Below are positions 19,427 through 29,556 of a DNA stretch of 64,000 nucleotides, one piece after another. Source of the DNA: Agarivorans sp. TSD2052. Its GTDB lineage: Bacteria > Pseudomonadota > Gammaproteobacteria > Enterobacterales > Celerinatantimonadaceae. The translations under genes and the position numbers were made by a program. Numbering within the stretch: the stretch's first letter is position 1; each line of letters begins with the position of its first letter. The notes below the pieces were generated by a model. That model was not told where the DNA came from. It made no database searches and saw only the letters and a program-made list of their open reading frames with translations. The stretch covers positions 795,501 to 859,500 of the forward strand of contig NZ_CP096670.1 of NCBI RefSeq assembly GCF_023238625.1, given 5' to 3'.

Positions 19427-20128
19427 TTATACTAAGCCGTTAACCAGTCCAAATAAGCCACCAAATACGCCGCCCCAAACCACTAACCAGCCAAGGTGCT
19501 TACGGATCATTTCTTGAATAATTTGCTTAACCAATTTTGGGGTGAGTTCAGCTAAACGTTGCTCAATGATTACCGTTATTTTTTGTTGTACATCACCCAG
19601 GTGTTCTGGTTGCTCAAGCTCTTCGCGTAGCGCTTCACAAAATTGTTCGTCTTCGCTAATTTCAATCACGGCGTTTTTCAGCTTTTCGACAAACGGTTGC
19701 TCTAGGGGGGTCAGCGCATCTTTACCGCCAACCATGGCTAACATTCCTGCAAAAGATGAGCTTTCAATGGTGTCAACTAAAGCATGGTAGGCCGGGCTAA
19801 AGTCGGTTTTATCTATCACTGGGCGCAAATTGAGCTGCACCGCTTTGCCGCTTGCGTCAGATAGAAATCGGTCGATGTTTTCAGCAGTAAAAAACTGATT
19901 AAGCATCAATTGCTTGATACCAGCCTTAAAGTCGTCAAATCGGGCAGGAATAACCCCCGAGCCATATAAACCAGGCACCTTTTCAAACAGCATATGAATA
20001 GCTATCCAGTTGGTTGCCGCGCCAGATAAAGCAAATAAACCAATGGAGAACACCAGCGGCTGATTCGCAAAATGCCCATAGCTCACTAAGGCCAAAGTTA
20101 TCAGATTAGTGATTAAGCTTTTATTCAT
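19427..20128 (-). CDS. DUF445 family membrane protein
   Basis: 233 residues. An N-terminal hydrophobic pair (about 5-40) contains GAATNWIAIHMLFEKVPGLYGSGVIPARFDDFK, the DUF445 signature shared with YheB and YjiN relatives. A soluble helical middle follows, and the C-terminus ends in a glycine-rich membrane helix (LGWLVVWGGVFGGLFGLVNGL). The molecular function of the family is not known to me. The start is supported by an AGGAG about 7 bases upstream. It lies downstream of the valS terminator and so is probably a separate unit. Confidence 0.85.
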   Translation of the reverse strand: MNKSLITNLITLALVSYGHFANQPLVFSIGLFALSGAATNWIAIHMLFEKVPGLYGSGVIPARFDDFKAGIKQLMLNQFFTAENIDRFLSDASGKAVQLNLRPVIDKTDFSPAYHALVDTIESSSFAGMLAMVGGKDALTPLEQPFVEKLKNAVIEISEDEQFCEALREELEQPEHLGDVQQKITVIIEQRLAELTPKLVKQIIQEMIRKHLGWLVVWGGVFGGLFGLVNGLV

Positions 20129-20150
20129 ATTTGCTCCTTTCTACAAAAAC

Positions 20151-20180
20151 AAAAAAGTCCTCCATGGGGAGGACTTTTTT
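20151..20180. terminator. terminator downstream of valS
   Basis: gtcctcc-atgg-ggaggac has an A-run on the left (a U-run in the minus-strand transcript) and a T-run on the right. It ends the minus-strand pepA/holC/valS direction before DUF445. Confidence 0.9.
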
Positions 20181-20192
20181 ATAGGCGGTGTT

Positions 20193-23054
20193 TTACAGTG
20201 CCGCGATAGTCTCTTGCTGAGCCACAAGCTTAGCTTTAGCGCTTTCCATTTCTTCTAGCTTGGCACGTTCTTTAGCAATCACTTGCTCAGGTGCGTTCGC
20301 CACAAACTTTTGGTTAGACAGCTTACCAGACACTTTAGCTAGCTCTTTTTCTAGTTTTTCAAGTTGTTTGCCAATCCGTGCTAACTCGGCGTCTTTGTCG
20401 ATTAAGCCAGCCATTGGGATCAATATTTCCATATCACCCAAAATAGCGGTTGCTGAGGCCGGAGCTTGTTCGCCTTCGGCCAATGCGGTGGTATTTTCTA
20501 GTTTGGCCAGTGACGCTAAGAACGGAGCATTGTCGTTCAAGCGACGTAAGTCTTCAGCAGAGGCATTTTTCAGCAATACGCTAAGTGGTTTGTTGGGGCT
20601 AATGTCCATCTCACCACGAATATTACGGATCGCTAGAATGAACTGTTTCAGCCACTCTAAATCGGCTACCGCTGCTTGGTCAATGCGTGATGCGTCAAAC
20701 TCAGGAAAGGCTTGCAGCATAATGCTATCGCTAGCTTGCGCTTTACCGGCTAACGGTGCCACTTGGCGCCAAATGGTTTCGGTGATGTATGGCGTAATCG
20801 GGTGCATTAGGCGTAACAGACTTTCTAATACATTTAGCAGGGTATAGCGGGTACCGCGTTGCTGTGCTTGGTTACCTTTGAACAATACCGGTTTGGTTAA
20901 CTCTAAGTACCAACCACAGAACTGGTTCCAGGTAAATTCGTAAATTAGCTGAGCGGCAATGTCGAAGCGGTAAGTATCTAGGGCTTCGCGGTAAGCTTTA
21001 ATGGTTTCTTGATACTGGCCTTCGATCCAGCGATCAGCCAGTGAAAATTCCATTTCGCCGCCGTCTTTCCCGCAGTCTTGCTCTTCGGTATTCATTAATA
21101 CATAGCGGCTGGCGTTCCATAACTTGTTACAGAAGTTACGGTAGCCCTCAAGGCGGTTCATGTCCCAGTTAATGTCACGACCAGTGGTCGCCATTGCTGC
21201 TAGGGTGAAACGCAGAGCATCGGTGCCATGGGCTTCAATGCCACCTTCAAAGGTTTTACGGGTATCTTTCTCAATCTTTTTGGCAAGCTGTGGCTGCATC
21301 ATGTTGCCACAACGCTTAGTGACTAAGCTTTCTAAATCGATGCCGTCTATCATATCTAAAGGATCAAGCACGTTGCCCTTTGATTTAGACATTTTATCGC
21401 CGTTCTCATCGCGAATAAGCCCTGTGACATACACGGTGTTAAACGGCACTTGGGGTTTGTTGTTTTCGTCTTTGATGAAGTACATAGTCATCATGATCAT
21501 TCTGGCAACCCAGAAGAAGATAATGTCAAAACCCGTTACCAATACGTCACTCGGGTGGAAGGTAGCAAGGTTTGGGGTTTTCTCTGGCCAGCCCTGGGTG
21601 GCAAAGGTCCATAAACCTGAAGAGAACCAGGTATCAAGGACATCTTCGTCTTGGCGAAGGCTTATGTCGTCGCTTAATCCATGATTGCTGCGTACTTCGG
21701 CTTCATCTCGGCCTACGTACACTTTGCCTGCCTCGTCGTACCAAGCTGGGATGCGGTGTCCCCACCAAAGTTGGCGAGAGATACACCAATCTTGAATATC
21801 ACGCATCCACGAGAAGTACATGTTCTCGTATTGCTGTGGAACAAATTTAATATCGCCATTTTCTACCGCTTCGGTTGCTGTTTTAGCTAGCGGGGCAGCA
21901 CGTACATACCATTGGTCAGTAAGCATTGGCTCAATCACTACGCCACCACGGTCTCCATAAGGAACGGTGTTGTTATGCTCTGCCACTTCTTCTAGTAAAC
22001 CGAGTTCATCAAACTTGGCAACAATGGCTTTACGGGCCGCAAAGCGCTCAAGGCCTTGGTACTCGGCTGGAATGTCGGTTGAGTAGGCTTTTGATGGCTC
22101 ACCCTTTGTATTAAATACTTCTGCTTCGTCACGAATGTCAGCATTCAAGGTAAGAATGTTGATCATTGGTAATTGGTGGCGCTTACCGACTTCGCAGTCA
22201 TTGAAGTCGTGGGCTGGGGTGATTTTCACACAACCAGTCCCTTTTTCCATATCGGCGTGTTCGTCACCCACAATAGGAATGCGACGGCCAACCAAAGGCA
22301 ATTCGATAAATTTACCAATTAAGCCGTTATAACGGGGATCGTCTGGGTTAACCGCAACACCCGTATCACCAAGCATTGTTTCTGGGCGAGTGGTGGCTAC
22401 CACGAGGTAGTTAAGGCCTTCACTGGTGGTTTCACCATCGGCCAGCGGGTAGCGCAGGTGCCACATGTGGCCCTTTTGCTCTTTATTTTCAACTTCTAAG
22501 TCTGAAATAGCGGTGTGTAGCTTTGGATCCCAGTTTACTAGGCGTTTGCCACGGTAAATGAGGTCGTCTTCGTACAAACGTACAAAGGCTTCTTCTACCG
22601 CTTTAGACATGCCTTTATCCATGGTAAAGCGCTCACGCTCCCAATCCACAGAGGCACCTAATCGACGTAACTGTTTGGTAATGGTACCGCCAGATTCTGC
22701 TTTCCAATCCCAGATTTTGTCGATGAAGGCTTCACGACCATAATCGTGTTTAGTTTTGTCTTCTTCAGCAGCAATTTTACGCTCTACGACCATTTGGGTC
22801 GCAATACCTGCATGGTCGGTACCCACTTGCCACAAGGTATTTTTGCCCTGCATGCGTTGATAACGGATCAGCGTATCCATAATGGTGTCTTGAAAAGCAT
22901 GTCCCATATGCAAGCTGCCAGTGACGTTTGGCGGTGGGATCATGATGCTAAACGCCTCTTTAGAGGTGTCGCCATGCGGCTTAAAATGGCCTTGTTGTTC
23001 CCATTCTTGATAAAGCGCCTGTTCAATAGCGCTAGGGTTGTAGGTCTTTTCCAT
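20193..23054 (-). CDS. valS: valyl-tRNA synthetase
   Basis: 953 residues, a class I synthetase that charges tRNA-Val. The HIGH motif appears as GSLHMGH (about 46-52) and KMSKSKGN lies near 552. The connective editing domain lies between them ([17 protein letters not shown], about 222). The C-terminus (about 885-945) is the valyl-specific coiled-coil arm with repeated leucine and lysine ([22 protein letters not shown]). Length and motifs are normal. It lies 14 bases downstream of holC, and the holC-valS pair, following pepA, is the usual gammaproteobacterial order. Confidence 0.98.
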   Translation of the reverse strand: MEKTYNPSAIEQALYQEWEQQGHFKPHGDTSKEAFSIMIPPPNVTGSLHMGHAFQDTIMDTLIRYQRMQGKNTLWQVGTDHAGIATQMVVERKIAAEEDKTKHDYGREAFIDKIWDWKAESGGTITKQLRRLGASVDWERERFTMDKGMSKAVEEAFVRLYEDDLIYRGKRLVNWDPKLHTAISDLEVENKEQKGHMWHLRYPLADGETTSEGLNYLVVATTRPETMLGDTGVAVNPDDPRYNGLIGKFIELPLVGRRIPIVGDEHADMEKGTGCVKITPAHDFNDCEVGKRHQLPMINILTLNADIRDEAEVFNTKGEPSKAYSTDIPAEYQGLERFAARKAIVAKFDELGLLEEVAEHNNTVPYGDRGGVVIEPMLTDQWYVRAAPLAKTATEAVENGDIKFVPQQYENMYFSWMRDIQDWCISRQLWWGHRIPAWYDEAGKVYVGRDEAEVRSNHGLSDDISLRQDEDVLDTWFSSGLWTFATQGWPEKTPNLATFHPSDVLVTGFDIIFFWVARMIMMTMYFIKDENNKPQVPFNTVYVTGLIRDENGDKMSKSKGNVLDPLDMIDGIDLESLVTKRCGNMMQPQLAKKIEKDTRKTFEGGIEAHGTDALRFTLAAMATTGRDINWDMNRLEGYRNFCNKLWNASRYVLMNTEEQDCGKDGGEMEFSLADRWIEGQYQETIKAYREALDTYRFDIAAQLIYEFTWNQFCGWYLELTKPVLFKGNQAQQRGTRYTLLNVLESLLRLMHPITPYITETIWRQVAPLAGKAQASDSIMLQAFPEFDASRIDQAAVADLEWLKQFILAIRNIRGEMDISPNKPLSVLLKNASAEDLRRLNDNAPFLASLAKLENTTALAEGEQAPASATAILGDMEILIPMAGLIDKDAELARIGKQLEKLEKELAKVSGKLSNQKFVANAPEQVIAKERAKLEEMESAKAKLVAQQETIAAL

Positions 23055-23068
23055 TGGATGTACTGACT

Positions 23069-23515
23069 CTATGTAATGTCTGGGTTTGTGTATGCGGCAG
23101 TGTCTAATTGTAGACCCTGCTGGCGATACACTCGATAACGTTCTCTAGCCGCAGCCTTGCCGGTTTCATCTGCTGGCACAAAATCGATAATATGTTGAAA
23201 ATTCCTGGCAAACTCGGGCGCGGTATCTGTGAGGTTCACTAAACACTGGCGGCGTTGCCTAGGTGCTTGCCAAGATATCTCGACAGGCGCCCCACCTTGG
23301 GGGCCCTCACCACTGAGGTTATGCGGGACAAACTGCTCTGGCTCAAATTTCCACAGCTGTTCATCAAGCCGCTCGGCGTGTTGTTGCGATGAGGTATAAA
23401 CAAAAATGCGTTCACCATTTCTGTAATACTGCGCAACTATTTGGCACACTATTTTATCGAGCGCTTCGCTGTCAGTGGTGACAGAATCGGGCATGATATA
23501 AAATTTCGCTTGCAT
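23069..23515 (-). CDS. holC: DNA polymerase III chi subunit
   Basis: 148 residues. Chi links single-strand binding protein to the clamp-loader complex through psi. The N-terminal AKFYIMPD and the central [37 protein letters not shown] are characteristic, as is the following PVEISW strand. The protein ends with a Rossmann-like [13 protein letters not shown] segment and an [12 protein letters not shown] helix. It sits between pepA and valS in the conserved order. No strong ribosome site is visible upstream of the ATG. Confidence 0.93.
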   Translation of the reverse strand: MQAKFYIMPDSVTTDSEALDKIVCQIVAQYYRNGERIFVYTSSQQHAERLDEQLWKFEPEQFVPHNLSGEGPQGGAPVEISWQAPRQRRQCLVNLTDTAPEFARNFQHIIDFVPADETGKAAARERYRVYRQQGLQLDTAAYTNPDIT

Positions 23516-23603
23516 ACGCTAGAGACTACTTGTTTGAAATAAGCTCGGCAACGATAACCGCGGCCACTAAACATTAAAAGGCAAAGCCCGTTAAAAACCA
23601 AAA

Positions 23604-23622
23604 CAGGGAGCTAAGCTCCCTG
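23604..23622 (-). terminator. terminator after pepA
   Basis: cagggagc-taa-gctccctg is a perfect 8-bp stem. On the minus strand it is followed by a U-rich stretch (complement of aaaaaccaaaa), so it ends pepA before holC. Confidence 0.85.
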
Positions 23623-23644
23623 TAGGTAGCAAATAACTTAGTGC

Positions 23645-25153
23645 TTATTCTTCGACTTCTTGTCCTGTTTTACTCAGTAAAAACTGAGTAAGCAGCGGCA
23701 CTGGTCGACCGGTTGCACCTTTCTCTCCACCGGTTTTCCATGCGGTACCGGCAATATCTAGGTGAGCCCAGTTGTACTTTTTAGTGAAGCGCGATAAGAA
23801 ACAGGCTGCGGTAATTGAACCGGCAGTTTTGCCTCCAATATTAGCCATGTCAGCAAAGTTGCTGGCTAACTGCTCTTGGTATTCTTCACCTAATGGTAGT
23901 CGCCACGTTTTGTCGCCACTTTGCTCTGCACAGTTTAGCAAATCATGGGCTAGTGGGTTATGTGGAGTCATTAAGCCACTAGTGTGATGACCTAAAGCCA
24001 CCACACATGCACCGGTTAAGGTGGCAACATCAATGACTAACTCTGGGTCGTAACGCTCTACGTAGGTAAGAACATCACACAATACCATGCGCCCTTCAGC
24101 GTCGGTATTAAGCACTTCAACGGTGATACCAGACATCGTAGTAATCACATCACCTGGGCGGTAGGCATTGCCATTTGGCATGTTTTCACAGCCAGCCAAG
24201 ATGCCGGTTACTTTTAGCGGCAGTTGTAACTCTGCAAGAGCTTTCATTGTGCCGTATACACCCGCAGCACCACCCATGTCATATTTCATTTCATCCATGC
24301 CTGCGCCTGGTTTTAGTGAAATACCACCTGAATCAAAAGTAAGGCCTTTACCTACTAATACAATCGGTTTTTGGTCTTCGCAGCCAGGGGCACAATATTC
24401 AATGATGCTCATGATTGATTCATTCTCTGAACCGCGGCCTACCGCTAAGTAAGAATCCATTTTTAACTCGGCCATGTCAGCTTCGCCAAGGGTACTTACT
24501 GTAACGTTGTCGTATTTTTCAGCCAGCTCTTTAGCTTGCTCGGCTAAGTAAGCGGGGTTACAAATGTTAGGCGGGAGATTGGCTAAATCTTTAGCATGTT
24601 TCACCCCACGGGCTACCGCCAAACCATGCTGCACGGCGTTTTCACCAATGGTTAATTCACGGCGAGTAGGCACATTGAACACAATCTTGCGTAGTGGACG
24701 ACGGGTTTCTTCACGATTACTTTTAAGCATATCAAAGCTATATAAGCTCTCTTGGGTGGTTTCAACCGCTTGACGAACCTTCCAATAAGTATTGCGTGAT
24801 TTAACGTGTAGCTCGGGTAAGAAGCATACCGCTTCCATAGAACCTGTGTCGTTTAAGGTATTAATGGTTTTGGTAATGATTTGGCGGTATTGACGCTCGT
24901 TTAACTCGCGCTCTTTACCACAACCTACCAACAATACCCGTTCACTTAATACGTTAGGTACATGATGCAGTAACAATACTTGTCCGGCTTTACCTTCTAG
25001 GTCACCGCGGCGCAATAAGGCGCTGATGTAGCCATCACTGATTTTATCTAGTTGCTCGGCTACTGGTGATAAACGGCGTGGTTCATACACTCCAACAACA
25101 ATACACGCGCTTCGTTGTTTTTCCGGGCTGCCGCTTTTTACGCTAAACTCCAT
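23645..25153 (-). CDS. pepA: leucyl aminopeptidase / PepA
   Basis: 502 residues from the chosen ATG. It removes N-terminal amino acids using two metal ions; in E. coli PepA also binds DNA at carAB and in Xer recombination. The signature [12 protein letters not shown] (about residue 345) and [17 protein letters not shown], with metal-binding lysine and aspartate, are intact. The N-terminus [27 protein letters not shown] is almost the same as in E. coli. The upstream MVIVGVF extension is excluded because an AGGAG lies 6 bases before the chosen ATG. It diverges from lptF. Confidence 0.97.
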   Translation of the reverse strand: MEFSVKSGSPEKQRSACIVVGVYEPRRLSPVAEQLDKISDGYISALLRRGDLEGKAGQVLLLHHVPNVLSERVLLVGCGKERELNERQYRQIITKTINTLNDTGSMEAVCFLPELHVKSRNTYWKVRQAVETTQESLYSFDMLKSNREETRRPLRKIVFNVPTRRELTIGENAVQHGLAVARGVKHAKDLANLPPNICNPAYLAEQAKELAEKYDNVTVSTLGEADMAELKMDSYLAVGRGSENESIMSIIEYCAPGCEDQKPIVLVGKGLTFDSGGISLKPGAGMDEMKYDMGGAAGVYGTMKALAELQLPLKVTGILAGCENMPNGNAYRPGDVITTMSGITVEVLNTDAEGRMVLCDVLTYVERYDPELVIDVATLTGACVVALGHHTSGLMTPHNPLAHDLLNCAEQSGDKTWRLPLGEEYQEQLASNFADMANIGGKTAGSITAACFLSRFTKKYNWAHLDIAGTAWKTGGEKGATGRPVPLLTQFLLSKTGQEVEE

Positions 25154-25346
25154 GAATACTCCTACAATCACCAAAACTGGGTTAAGATAGCCGACTGACT
25201 AGGATCTGATTACTGATCTTGTCTGCTGATTAAACAAATATGGGTTATACAGGCGCATATTGCTATGCGAAACTGTAAAAAATAGAAAGTTTATCTGAAA
25301 ATTTTGCTATTACCAGCAAAGTTCTATGTTTGAAGTGAATGACTGA

Positions 25347-26462
25347 GTGCTAATATTCCGCTATCTGTTTAAAGAAACTGCAAAAACGCAACTGGCAGTG
25401 TTGGCCGTTTTGCTGTTGATTTTTACCTCACAAAAATTTGTCCGAGTCTTGGGGCAAGCGGCAGAAGGCAATGTGGCCGGCGAAATCATCGCTAAGGTTA
25501 TGTTGTTAAATATGCCGGCCTTTTTGATTCTTATCTTGCCAATAAGCATGTTCCTTGGTGTTTTGGTGGCTCACGGCCGTTTATACGCTGATAGTGAAAT
25601 GGTGGTATTGCAAGCCTGCGGCTACAGTACTGCCCAGCTGTTGCGAGACACCTTGATTTTGGCACTGTTCTCAACAGCTGCTGCTGGCTTTAATACCCTA
25701 TACCTCAGCCCCTATACCAATGAACTCGAACAAAAGCTATTTGATCAAATGGACGCCGAAGCGGGGATCTCGGTATTAGTTCAGGGGCGCTTTGAATCTT
25801 TAGGTGGTGGGGTTGTTACTTTTGTTGAACAAATTGAAAATAAAGGCCAACACTTAGAAAAAGTGTTTGTTGCCCATACGCCTTCAGGTGATTCCGATAC
25901 TCGCCCCTCGGTTGTCATGGCCGCAGAAGGCGGTATTGAACGACGCACTGACGGTTCGCAATGGATGGTGCTAACGAACGGTAAACGTTATGAGAAAGCG
26001 CCCGAACAACTAGACTATAGCGTGCTGCATTTTGAGCGCTATAGGGTTTACTTACGCCAACAGGAAGGTAACCAATCACAAAGGCGCTTATGGTCTTTGC
26101 CTACTCGTGATTTATGGGGGGCTACCGAGTTAACGCACATTGCTGAATTGCAGTGGCGAATATCGTTGCCCTTAACCATTCCCATTTTGACCTTTATGGT
26201 GGTACCACTCGCAGCGGTAAACCCTCGACAAGGCCGTTATGCTAAATTGCTACCGGCGATACTACTTTACCTCAGTTATTACCTGATGCTAAGTGCTGCA
26301 CGCAGCGGTGTGGAAGATGGCAGCTTAGCGCCTCATATTGGTTTATGGTCGGTGCATTTATTGATGCTGGTTATAGCCTTGGCGTACCTGTTTATTCGCA
26401 GTGAATACTACTTAAAAATGCGTGGAAAGATTAAAGGAAAAGCCTGTGTTTCGAATTCTTGA
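25347..26462 (+). CDS. lptF: LPS export permease LptF
   Basis: 371 residues from GTG. With LptG it forms the inner-membrane part of the LptB2FG transporter, which lifts LPS out of the membrane. Three N-terminal helices (about 12-32, 50-72, 95-120), a periplasmic beta-jellyroll region (about 135-265) and three C-terminal helices (about 270-360) follow the family pattern. FLGVLVAHGRLYADSEMVVLQACG and VVPLAAVNPRQGRYAKLLPA are signature blocks. lptG begins inside its 3' end. The divergent pepA arrangement is conserved. Confidence 0.94.
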   Translation: MLIFRYLFKETAKTQLAVLAVLLLIFTSQKFVRVLGQAAEGNVAGEIIAKVMLLNMPAFLILILPISMFLGVLVAHGRLYADSEMVVLQACGYSTAQLLRDTLILALFSTAAAGFNTLYLSPYTNELEQKLFDQMDAEAGISVLVQGRFESLGGGVVTFVEQIENKGQHLEKVFVAHTPSGDSDTRPSVVMAAEGGIERRTDGSQWMVLTNGKRYEKAPEQLDYSVLHFERYRVYLRQQEGNQSQRRLWSLPTRDLWGATELTHIAELQWRISLPLTIPILTFMVVPLAAVNPRQGRYAKLLPAILLYLSYYLMLSAARSGVEDGSLAPHIGLWSVHLLMLVIALAYLFIRSEYYLKMRGKIKGKACVSNS

Positions 26463-27513
26463 TTGGTACATTGGGCGCACCATTATTATGTCTTGCCTGC
26501 TGGTACTGGTTACCTTACAAAGCCTGAGCATGATCGTTAAGTTTGTGGAGCAGCTTGGCAGTGTTGGCCAAGGTGATTATCAAGTGGTTGATGCGCTTTG
26601 GTATGTACTACTTAGTGTGCCGCGAGAGCTGGAAGTATTTTTTCCTATGGCGGCCTTATTAGGCTCATTAATTGGCTTAGGTTCGTTGGCTAGCACCAGT
26701 GAGCTAGTGGTGATGCAAAGCGCCGGTTTATCAAGGTTGAATATTGCCACCGCGGTGGTAAAAACCGCTGTGCCAATGATGATTGCGATGATGTTATTAG
26801 GCGAGTATGTGGCTCCGCGTACCGATTTAGCCGCTAAAGAGCTGCGCTCAAGCAAAATATCGGGTGGGGCATTAGTTGCCGTGCAGCGCGGTGTATGGGC
26901 TAAAGATGGTGACAGCTTTGTAAATATTGGAGAAGTTCAAGAGAGCAAAGAGCTGTTTAATATTACCATTTATCGCTTCAATGATGACGCCGAGCTTTAT
27001 CAACAAGTGGAAGGTAACCAAGCCTTTTATGATTCAAACCGCTGGATCATTCGCCAAGCAAAAGTGACAGACTTCAGTGATGACGGAGTGATTAGGCAGG
27101 TGTATGACGACTACCCTTGGAGCAGCACACTAACACCAGATAAATTGAGTGTGGTAACCATTAAGCCGCACGATTTATCGATATCTGGCATGTACTCATA
27201 TATCGGTTATTTAAAGCAAAACAAGCAAGACCCAGCGCGCTACGAGCTGGCCCTAGCACGCAAATTAATGATGCCGATATTAACCGGTATTATGATGTTG
27301 CTGGCCTTGTCGTTTGTGTTTGGCCCATTGCGGAGTTCCAGCATGGGGGCCAAAATTATGTTAGGTGTGGTAGCAGGCTTTAGTTACTATATTTTGGATC
27401 AGGTACTTGGCTCAATGAGCCTAGTTTATGGGGTGCCACCTTATTTTAGTGCCGCTATACCTAGTGTATTAGTGCTAGCGATTGCTTTTTATCTTATTAA
27501 TCGCCGCGCATAA
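26446..27513 (+). CDS. lptG: LPS export permease LptG
   Basis: 355 residues. It is the LptF partner and has the same topology, with N-terminal helices, a periplasmic domain and C-terminal helices. PMAALLGSLIGLGSLASTSELVVMQSAG (about 56-83), GVWAKDGDSFVNIGEV and LSFVFGPLRSSSMGAKI are LptG blocks. The frame is open from 26422, but an AAAGGA precedes the GTG at 26446 with good spacing, and homology starts at VFRILDWYIGRTI. It overlaps lptF by 17 bases, so the pair is coupled. The stop codon lies inside an inverted repeat. Confidence 0.95.
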   Translation: MFRILDWYIGRTIIMSCLLVLVTLQSLSMIVKFVEQLGSVGQGDYQVVDALWYVLLSVPRELEVFFPMAALLGSLIGLGSLASTSELVVMQSAGLSRLNIATAVVKTAVPMMIAMMLLGEYVAPRTDLAAKELRSSKISGGALVAVQRGVWAKDGDSFVNIGEVQESKELFNITIYRFNDDAELYQQVEGNQAFYDSNRWIIRQAKVTDFSDDGVIRQVYDDYPWSSTLTPDKLSVVTIKPHDLSISGMYSYIGYLKQNKQDPARYELALARKLMMPILTGIMMLLALSFVFGPLRSSSMGAKIMLGVVAGFSYYILDQVLGSMSLVYGVPPYFSAAIPSVLVLAIAFYLINRRA

Positions 27514-27527
27514 GCGAGGCGATTAAT
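27496..27527. repeat. inverted repeat spanning the lptG stop codon
   Basis: attaatcgcc (27496-27505) and ggcgattaat (27518-27527) are perfect inverted copies with a 12-base loop that contains the lptG stop. No U-run follows on either strand. It may be a weak convergent terminator or an mRNA-stability hairpin. Confidence 0.65.
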
Positions 27528-27549
27528 CTTCGCTGGGGGGCTAGAGGGC

Positions 27550-28020
27550 TTACTTTTTAGGTAAAGTTACCACCTTGCATTGGCCCCACATATCTTGAAA
27601 AGCAGTATTGTCTTTGGTGACAATAACCATCAAATTGCCTAAGCCCAGTGCAGAGGTAAATAAGCGAATTAAAGCCTGCGAATAGCTAATGTTAGAGCCG
27701 TCTTTATTTTGCACCCGTAGTCGCCAAGCGCGCATACCAATGGTTTGCCCCGAGTTATGCCAAAACCAAATATAGAACAAAATAATACTGCCCCACATCA
27801 ATCCCTGAAACCAAATTTGCGATACTAAGTAGTTCGCGTGCTCTATGCCCTCGGGTAAAATGGTCCAGCCCATGCTGGTGGACAGCGCAACCATCGCTAG
27901 GCCAATCATGGTGGCAACCATTGCAATGGCAATTGCCATTACAGCATCGTATATGTAAGCACCGAGTCGGCGAAAAAAGCCGGCTGATGGAAGCTGTGCA
28001 AAAGAAGAAACTTGGCTCAT
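27550..28020 (-). CDS. RDD family membrane protein
   Basis: 156 residues. GFFRRLGAYIYDAVMAIAIAMVATMIG near the start carries the RDD-type arginine and aspartate pair (RLGAYIYD). Two further hydrophobic segments follow (about 70-95 and 125-145), with GQTIGMRAWRLRVQNKDG between them. RDD proteins are inner-membrane proteins of poorly known role, some linked to ion transport or stress. It converges with lptG, and an lptF/lptG-linked RDD gene is common in related genera. The start is an ATG with no close rival. Confidence 0.85.
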   Translation of the reverse strand: MSQVSSFAQLPSAGFFRRLGAYIYDAVMAIAIAMVATMIGLAMVALSTSMGWTILPEGIEHANYLVSQIWFQGLMWGSIILFYIWFWHNSGQTIGMRAWRLRVQNKDGSNISYSQALIRLFTSALGLGNLMVIVTKDNTAFQDMWGQCKVVTLPKK

Positions 28021-28225
28021 CTATGTTAACCCTCAGAAATTTTGCGCATTTTAGCAAAACTAGCGGGCACAGAGTAATTAATCGTCATTTTTTGCCGCTT
28101 AGGCCGAATAAGCATAGCGCTAGCGCAATTCTTAAACACTTAGCGCCTTATTGGTTAAAAAGCGCTTGCCAATCTTAAAACGCAGCTTATAATGCCAATC
28201 ACTCGCTAAGGCGAGTAAAACAAAT

Positions 28226-28312
28226 GCCAGAGTGATGAAATTGGTAGACATAGGGGATTCAAAATCCCCCGTTAGAAATAACGTGCCGGTTCAAGTCCGG
28301 CCTCTGGTACCA
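28226..28312 (+). tRNA. tRNA-Leu (anticodon CAA)
   Basis: 87 bases including an encoded CCA. The acceptor stem GCCAGAG pairs with CTCTGGT (first pair G-U). The anticodon stem GGGGA/TCCCC holds the loop TTCAAAA with anticodon CAA. A class II variable arm follows, and the T-arm GCCGGTTCAAGTCCGGC is intact. It reads UUG leucine codons. Confidence 0.96.
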
Positions 28313-28323
28313 AATTAGAAAAA

Positions 28324-28346
28324 GCCGTCCTAGTGACGGCTTTTTT
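28324..28346 (+). terminator. terminator after tRNA-Leu
   Basis: gccgtc-ctagt-gacggc is followed by six T residues, 11 bases after the tRNA CCA end. Confidence 0.92.
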
Positions 28347-28426
28347 GTGTCTTAAATTTCCTTAATGCCTCTCAACCTTAATAACCCATTAGGCCCATGC
28401 TCCCGTTGTTATTGGGCTTTATTGGT

Positions 28427-28651
28427 TTAACTCGCGCAGCAACCTTTGTTAGTGGGGTTTTGTTGTATTGGGGGGCAAGGCACCGTGCCGTAGGAGCAAT
28501 ACACACAACAGTCCCCGGCTTTAGGTGTTAATAGCTGTTGGCATTGTTCACATGGGTAATACCACTGGCAGGCGTTTGTGGGCATCATGTCTACTTTTTT
28601 ATGGCCACAGTTTGGGCACGTTATCTCAGATTCTAAGACAATATCCTTCAT
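28427..28651 (-). CDS. GDCCVxC-domain small cysteine-rich protein
   Basis: 74 residues with 10 cysteines. An N-terminal zinc-ribbon-like CPNCGHKK and a CEQC pair precede GDCCVYCSYGTVPCPP, the GDCCVxC signature. Some members of this family are selenoproteins. Here the motif positions are plain cysteines and no in-frame TGA occurs. The protein ends GCCAS. A GAGGAAA ribosome site lies upstream of the ATG. The family often occurs near metal or mercury genes; that link, and any metal- or redox-handling role, is inferred. It diverges from an ECF sigma gene and permease. Confidence 0.78.
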   Translation of the reverse strand: MKDIVLESEITCPNCGHKKVDMMPTNACQWYYPCEQCQQLLTPKAGDCCVYCSYGTVPCPPIQQNPTNKGCCAS

Positions 28652-28840
28652 GACCGTTTCCTCGATTTGTTTGGCGGGGGCAGTTGAGTAGTAAGCTTAA
28701 CCAAGTGCTGATTGTTCGGGATATCTTTGCCAACACTTCTGGGTATGAGCGAAACTTTAACCCGCCACACTACAGATTCTGTTTTAATCCATTACACTCG
28801 TTAATAGGGCTTACCCGCTACGCCAAATATTGCCCATTAG

Positions 28841-29428
28841 ATGATAAGTGATAATACCATGTCTGATATATGTGATTCGTTAACAGTGCCATGCCTTCTA
28901 GATACGTGGCATTTAACCGAGTCTGAACTTTATTACTGGTTACTTAAACAATCGGCCAATCAAGAGATTGCTTTTGATTTGCTGCAAGAAACCTTTCTAC
29001 GGGCCTTGCAGCAAAAAAAAGCCTTTTGTGATATCAAAAACCAACGTTCGTGGCTATTTCGGGTTGCCCGAAATTTGTATGTAGATATGTTGAGGCAATC
29101 TAAGCGACTTAGCTATGATGATGGCTTATTGCTTTCTGCTTACGCAGACACTACGGAGGAGCAGCCCGTTGTTGATAGCCTTGCTCAGTGTTTACCTATC
29201 GCCCTAAAGCAGTTAAGCCCGGCCGATCAAAACATCATTGAAGCTTGTGATCTGAAAGGCATGGCGCAGCAACAGTTCGCAAACCAACATGGCTTAAGCT
29301 TAAGTGCCACCAAGTCGCGCATTCAACGCGCCCGTAATAAGCTTAAACTCACCCTAAAAAAGCAGTGTCTAATTCGGCTAGATGAGCAGCAGCGGGTTTG
29401 TTGCTATGTACCAAAAACCTCGAGTTAA
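28841..29428 (+). CDS. ECF-type RNA polymerase sigma factor (possibly SigZ-like)
   Basis: 195 residues. Region 2 runs from about residue 22 to 88 (LLKQSANQEIAFDLLQETFLRALQ, then NQRSWLFRVARNLYVDMLR). Region 4 runs from about 130 to 185, with a helix-turn-helix (MAQQQFANQHGLSLSATKSRIQRARNKLK). Regions 1 and 3 are absent, which defines an extracytoplasmic-function sigma. The C-terminus keeps cysteines (KKQC, VCC) that may sense redox or metal. A second in-frame ATG lies six codons in (28859). No anti-sigma gene is adjacent. The permease 128 bases downstream on the same strand is its likely target. Confidence 0.85.
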   Translation: MISDNTMSDICDSLTVPCLLDTWHLTESELYYWLLKQSANQEIAFDLLQETFLRALQQKKAFCDIKNQRSWLFRVARNLYVDMLRQSKRLSYDDGLLLSAYADTTEEQPVVDSLAQCLPIALKQLSPADQNIIEACDLKGMAQQQFANQHGLSLSATKSRIQRARNKLKLTLKKQCLIRLDEQQRVCCYVPKTSS

Positions 29429-29556
29429 GCCCTCTTTCACATCTCTTTATATTCTCAGCCAAGATTAATGTGCATCTTTTAGGGCGTGCATGCGTCTTAT
29501 TAGAAAGCATCGGCTAAACATCGCTAAGCCTTGCTTGTAGGAATATAGGAGCCGAT

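Noticed and set aside
28427-28651. Possible selenoprotein because of the GDCCVxC family
   Set aside because: All signature positions are cysteine codons, with no in-frame TGA, so no selenocysteine is encoded.
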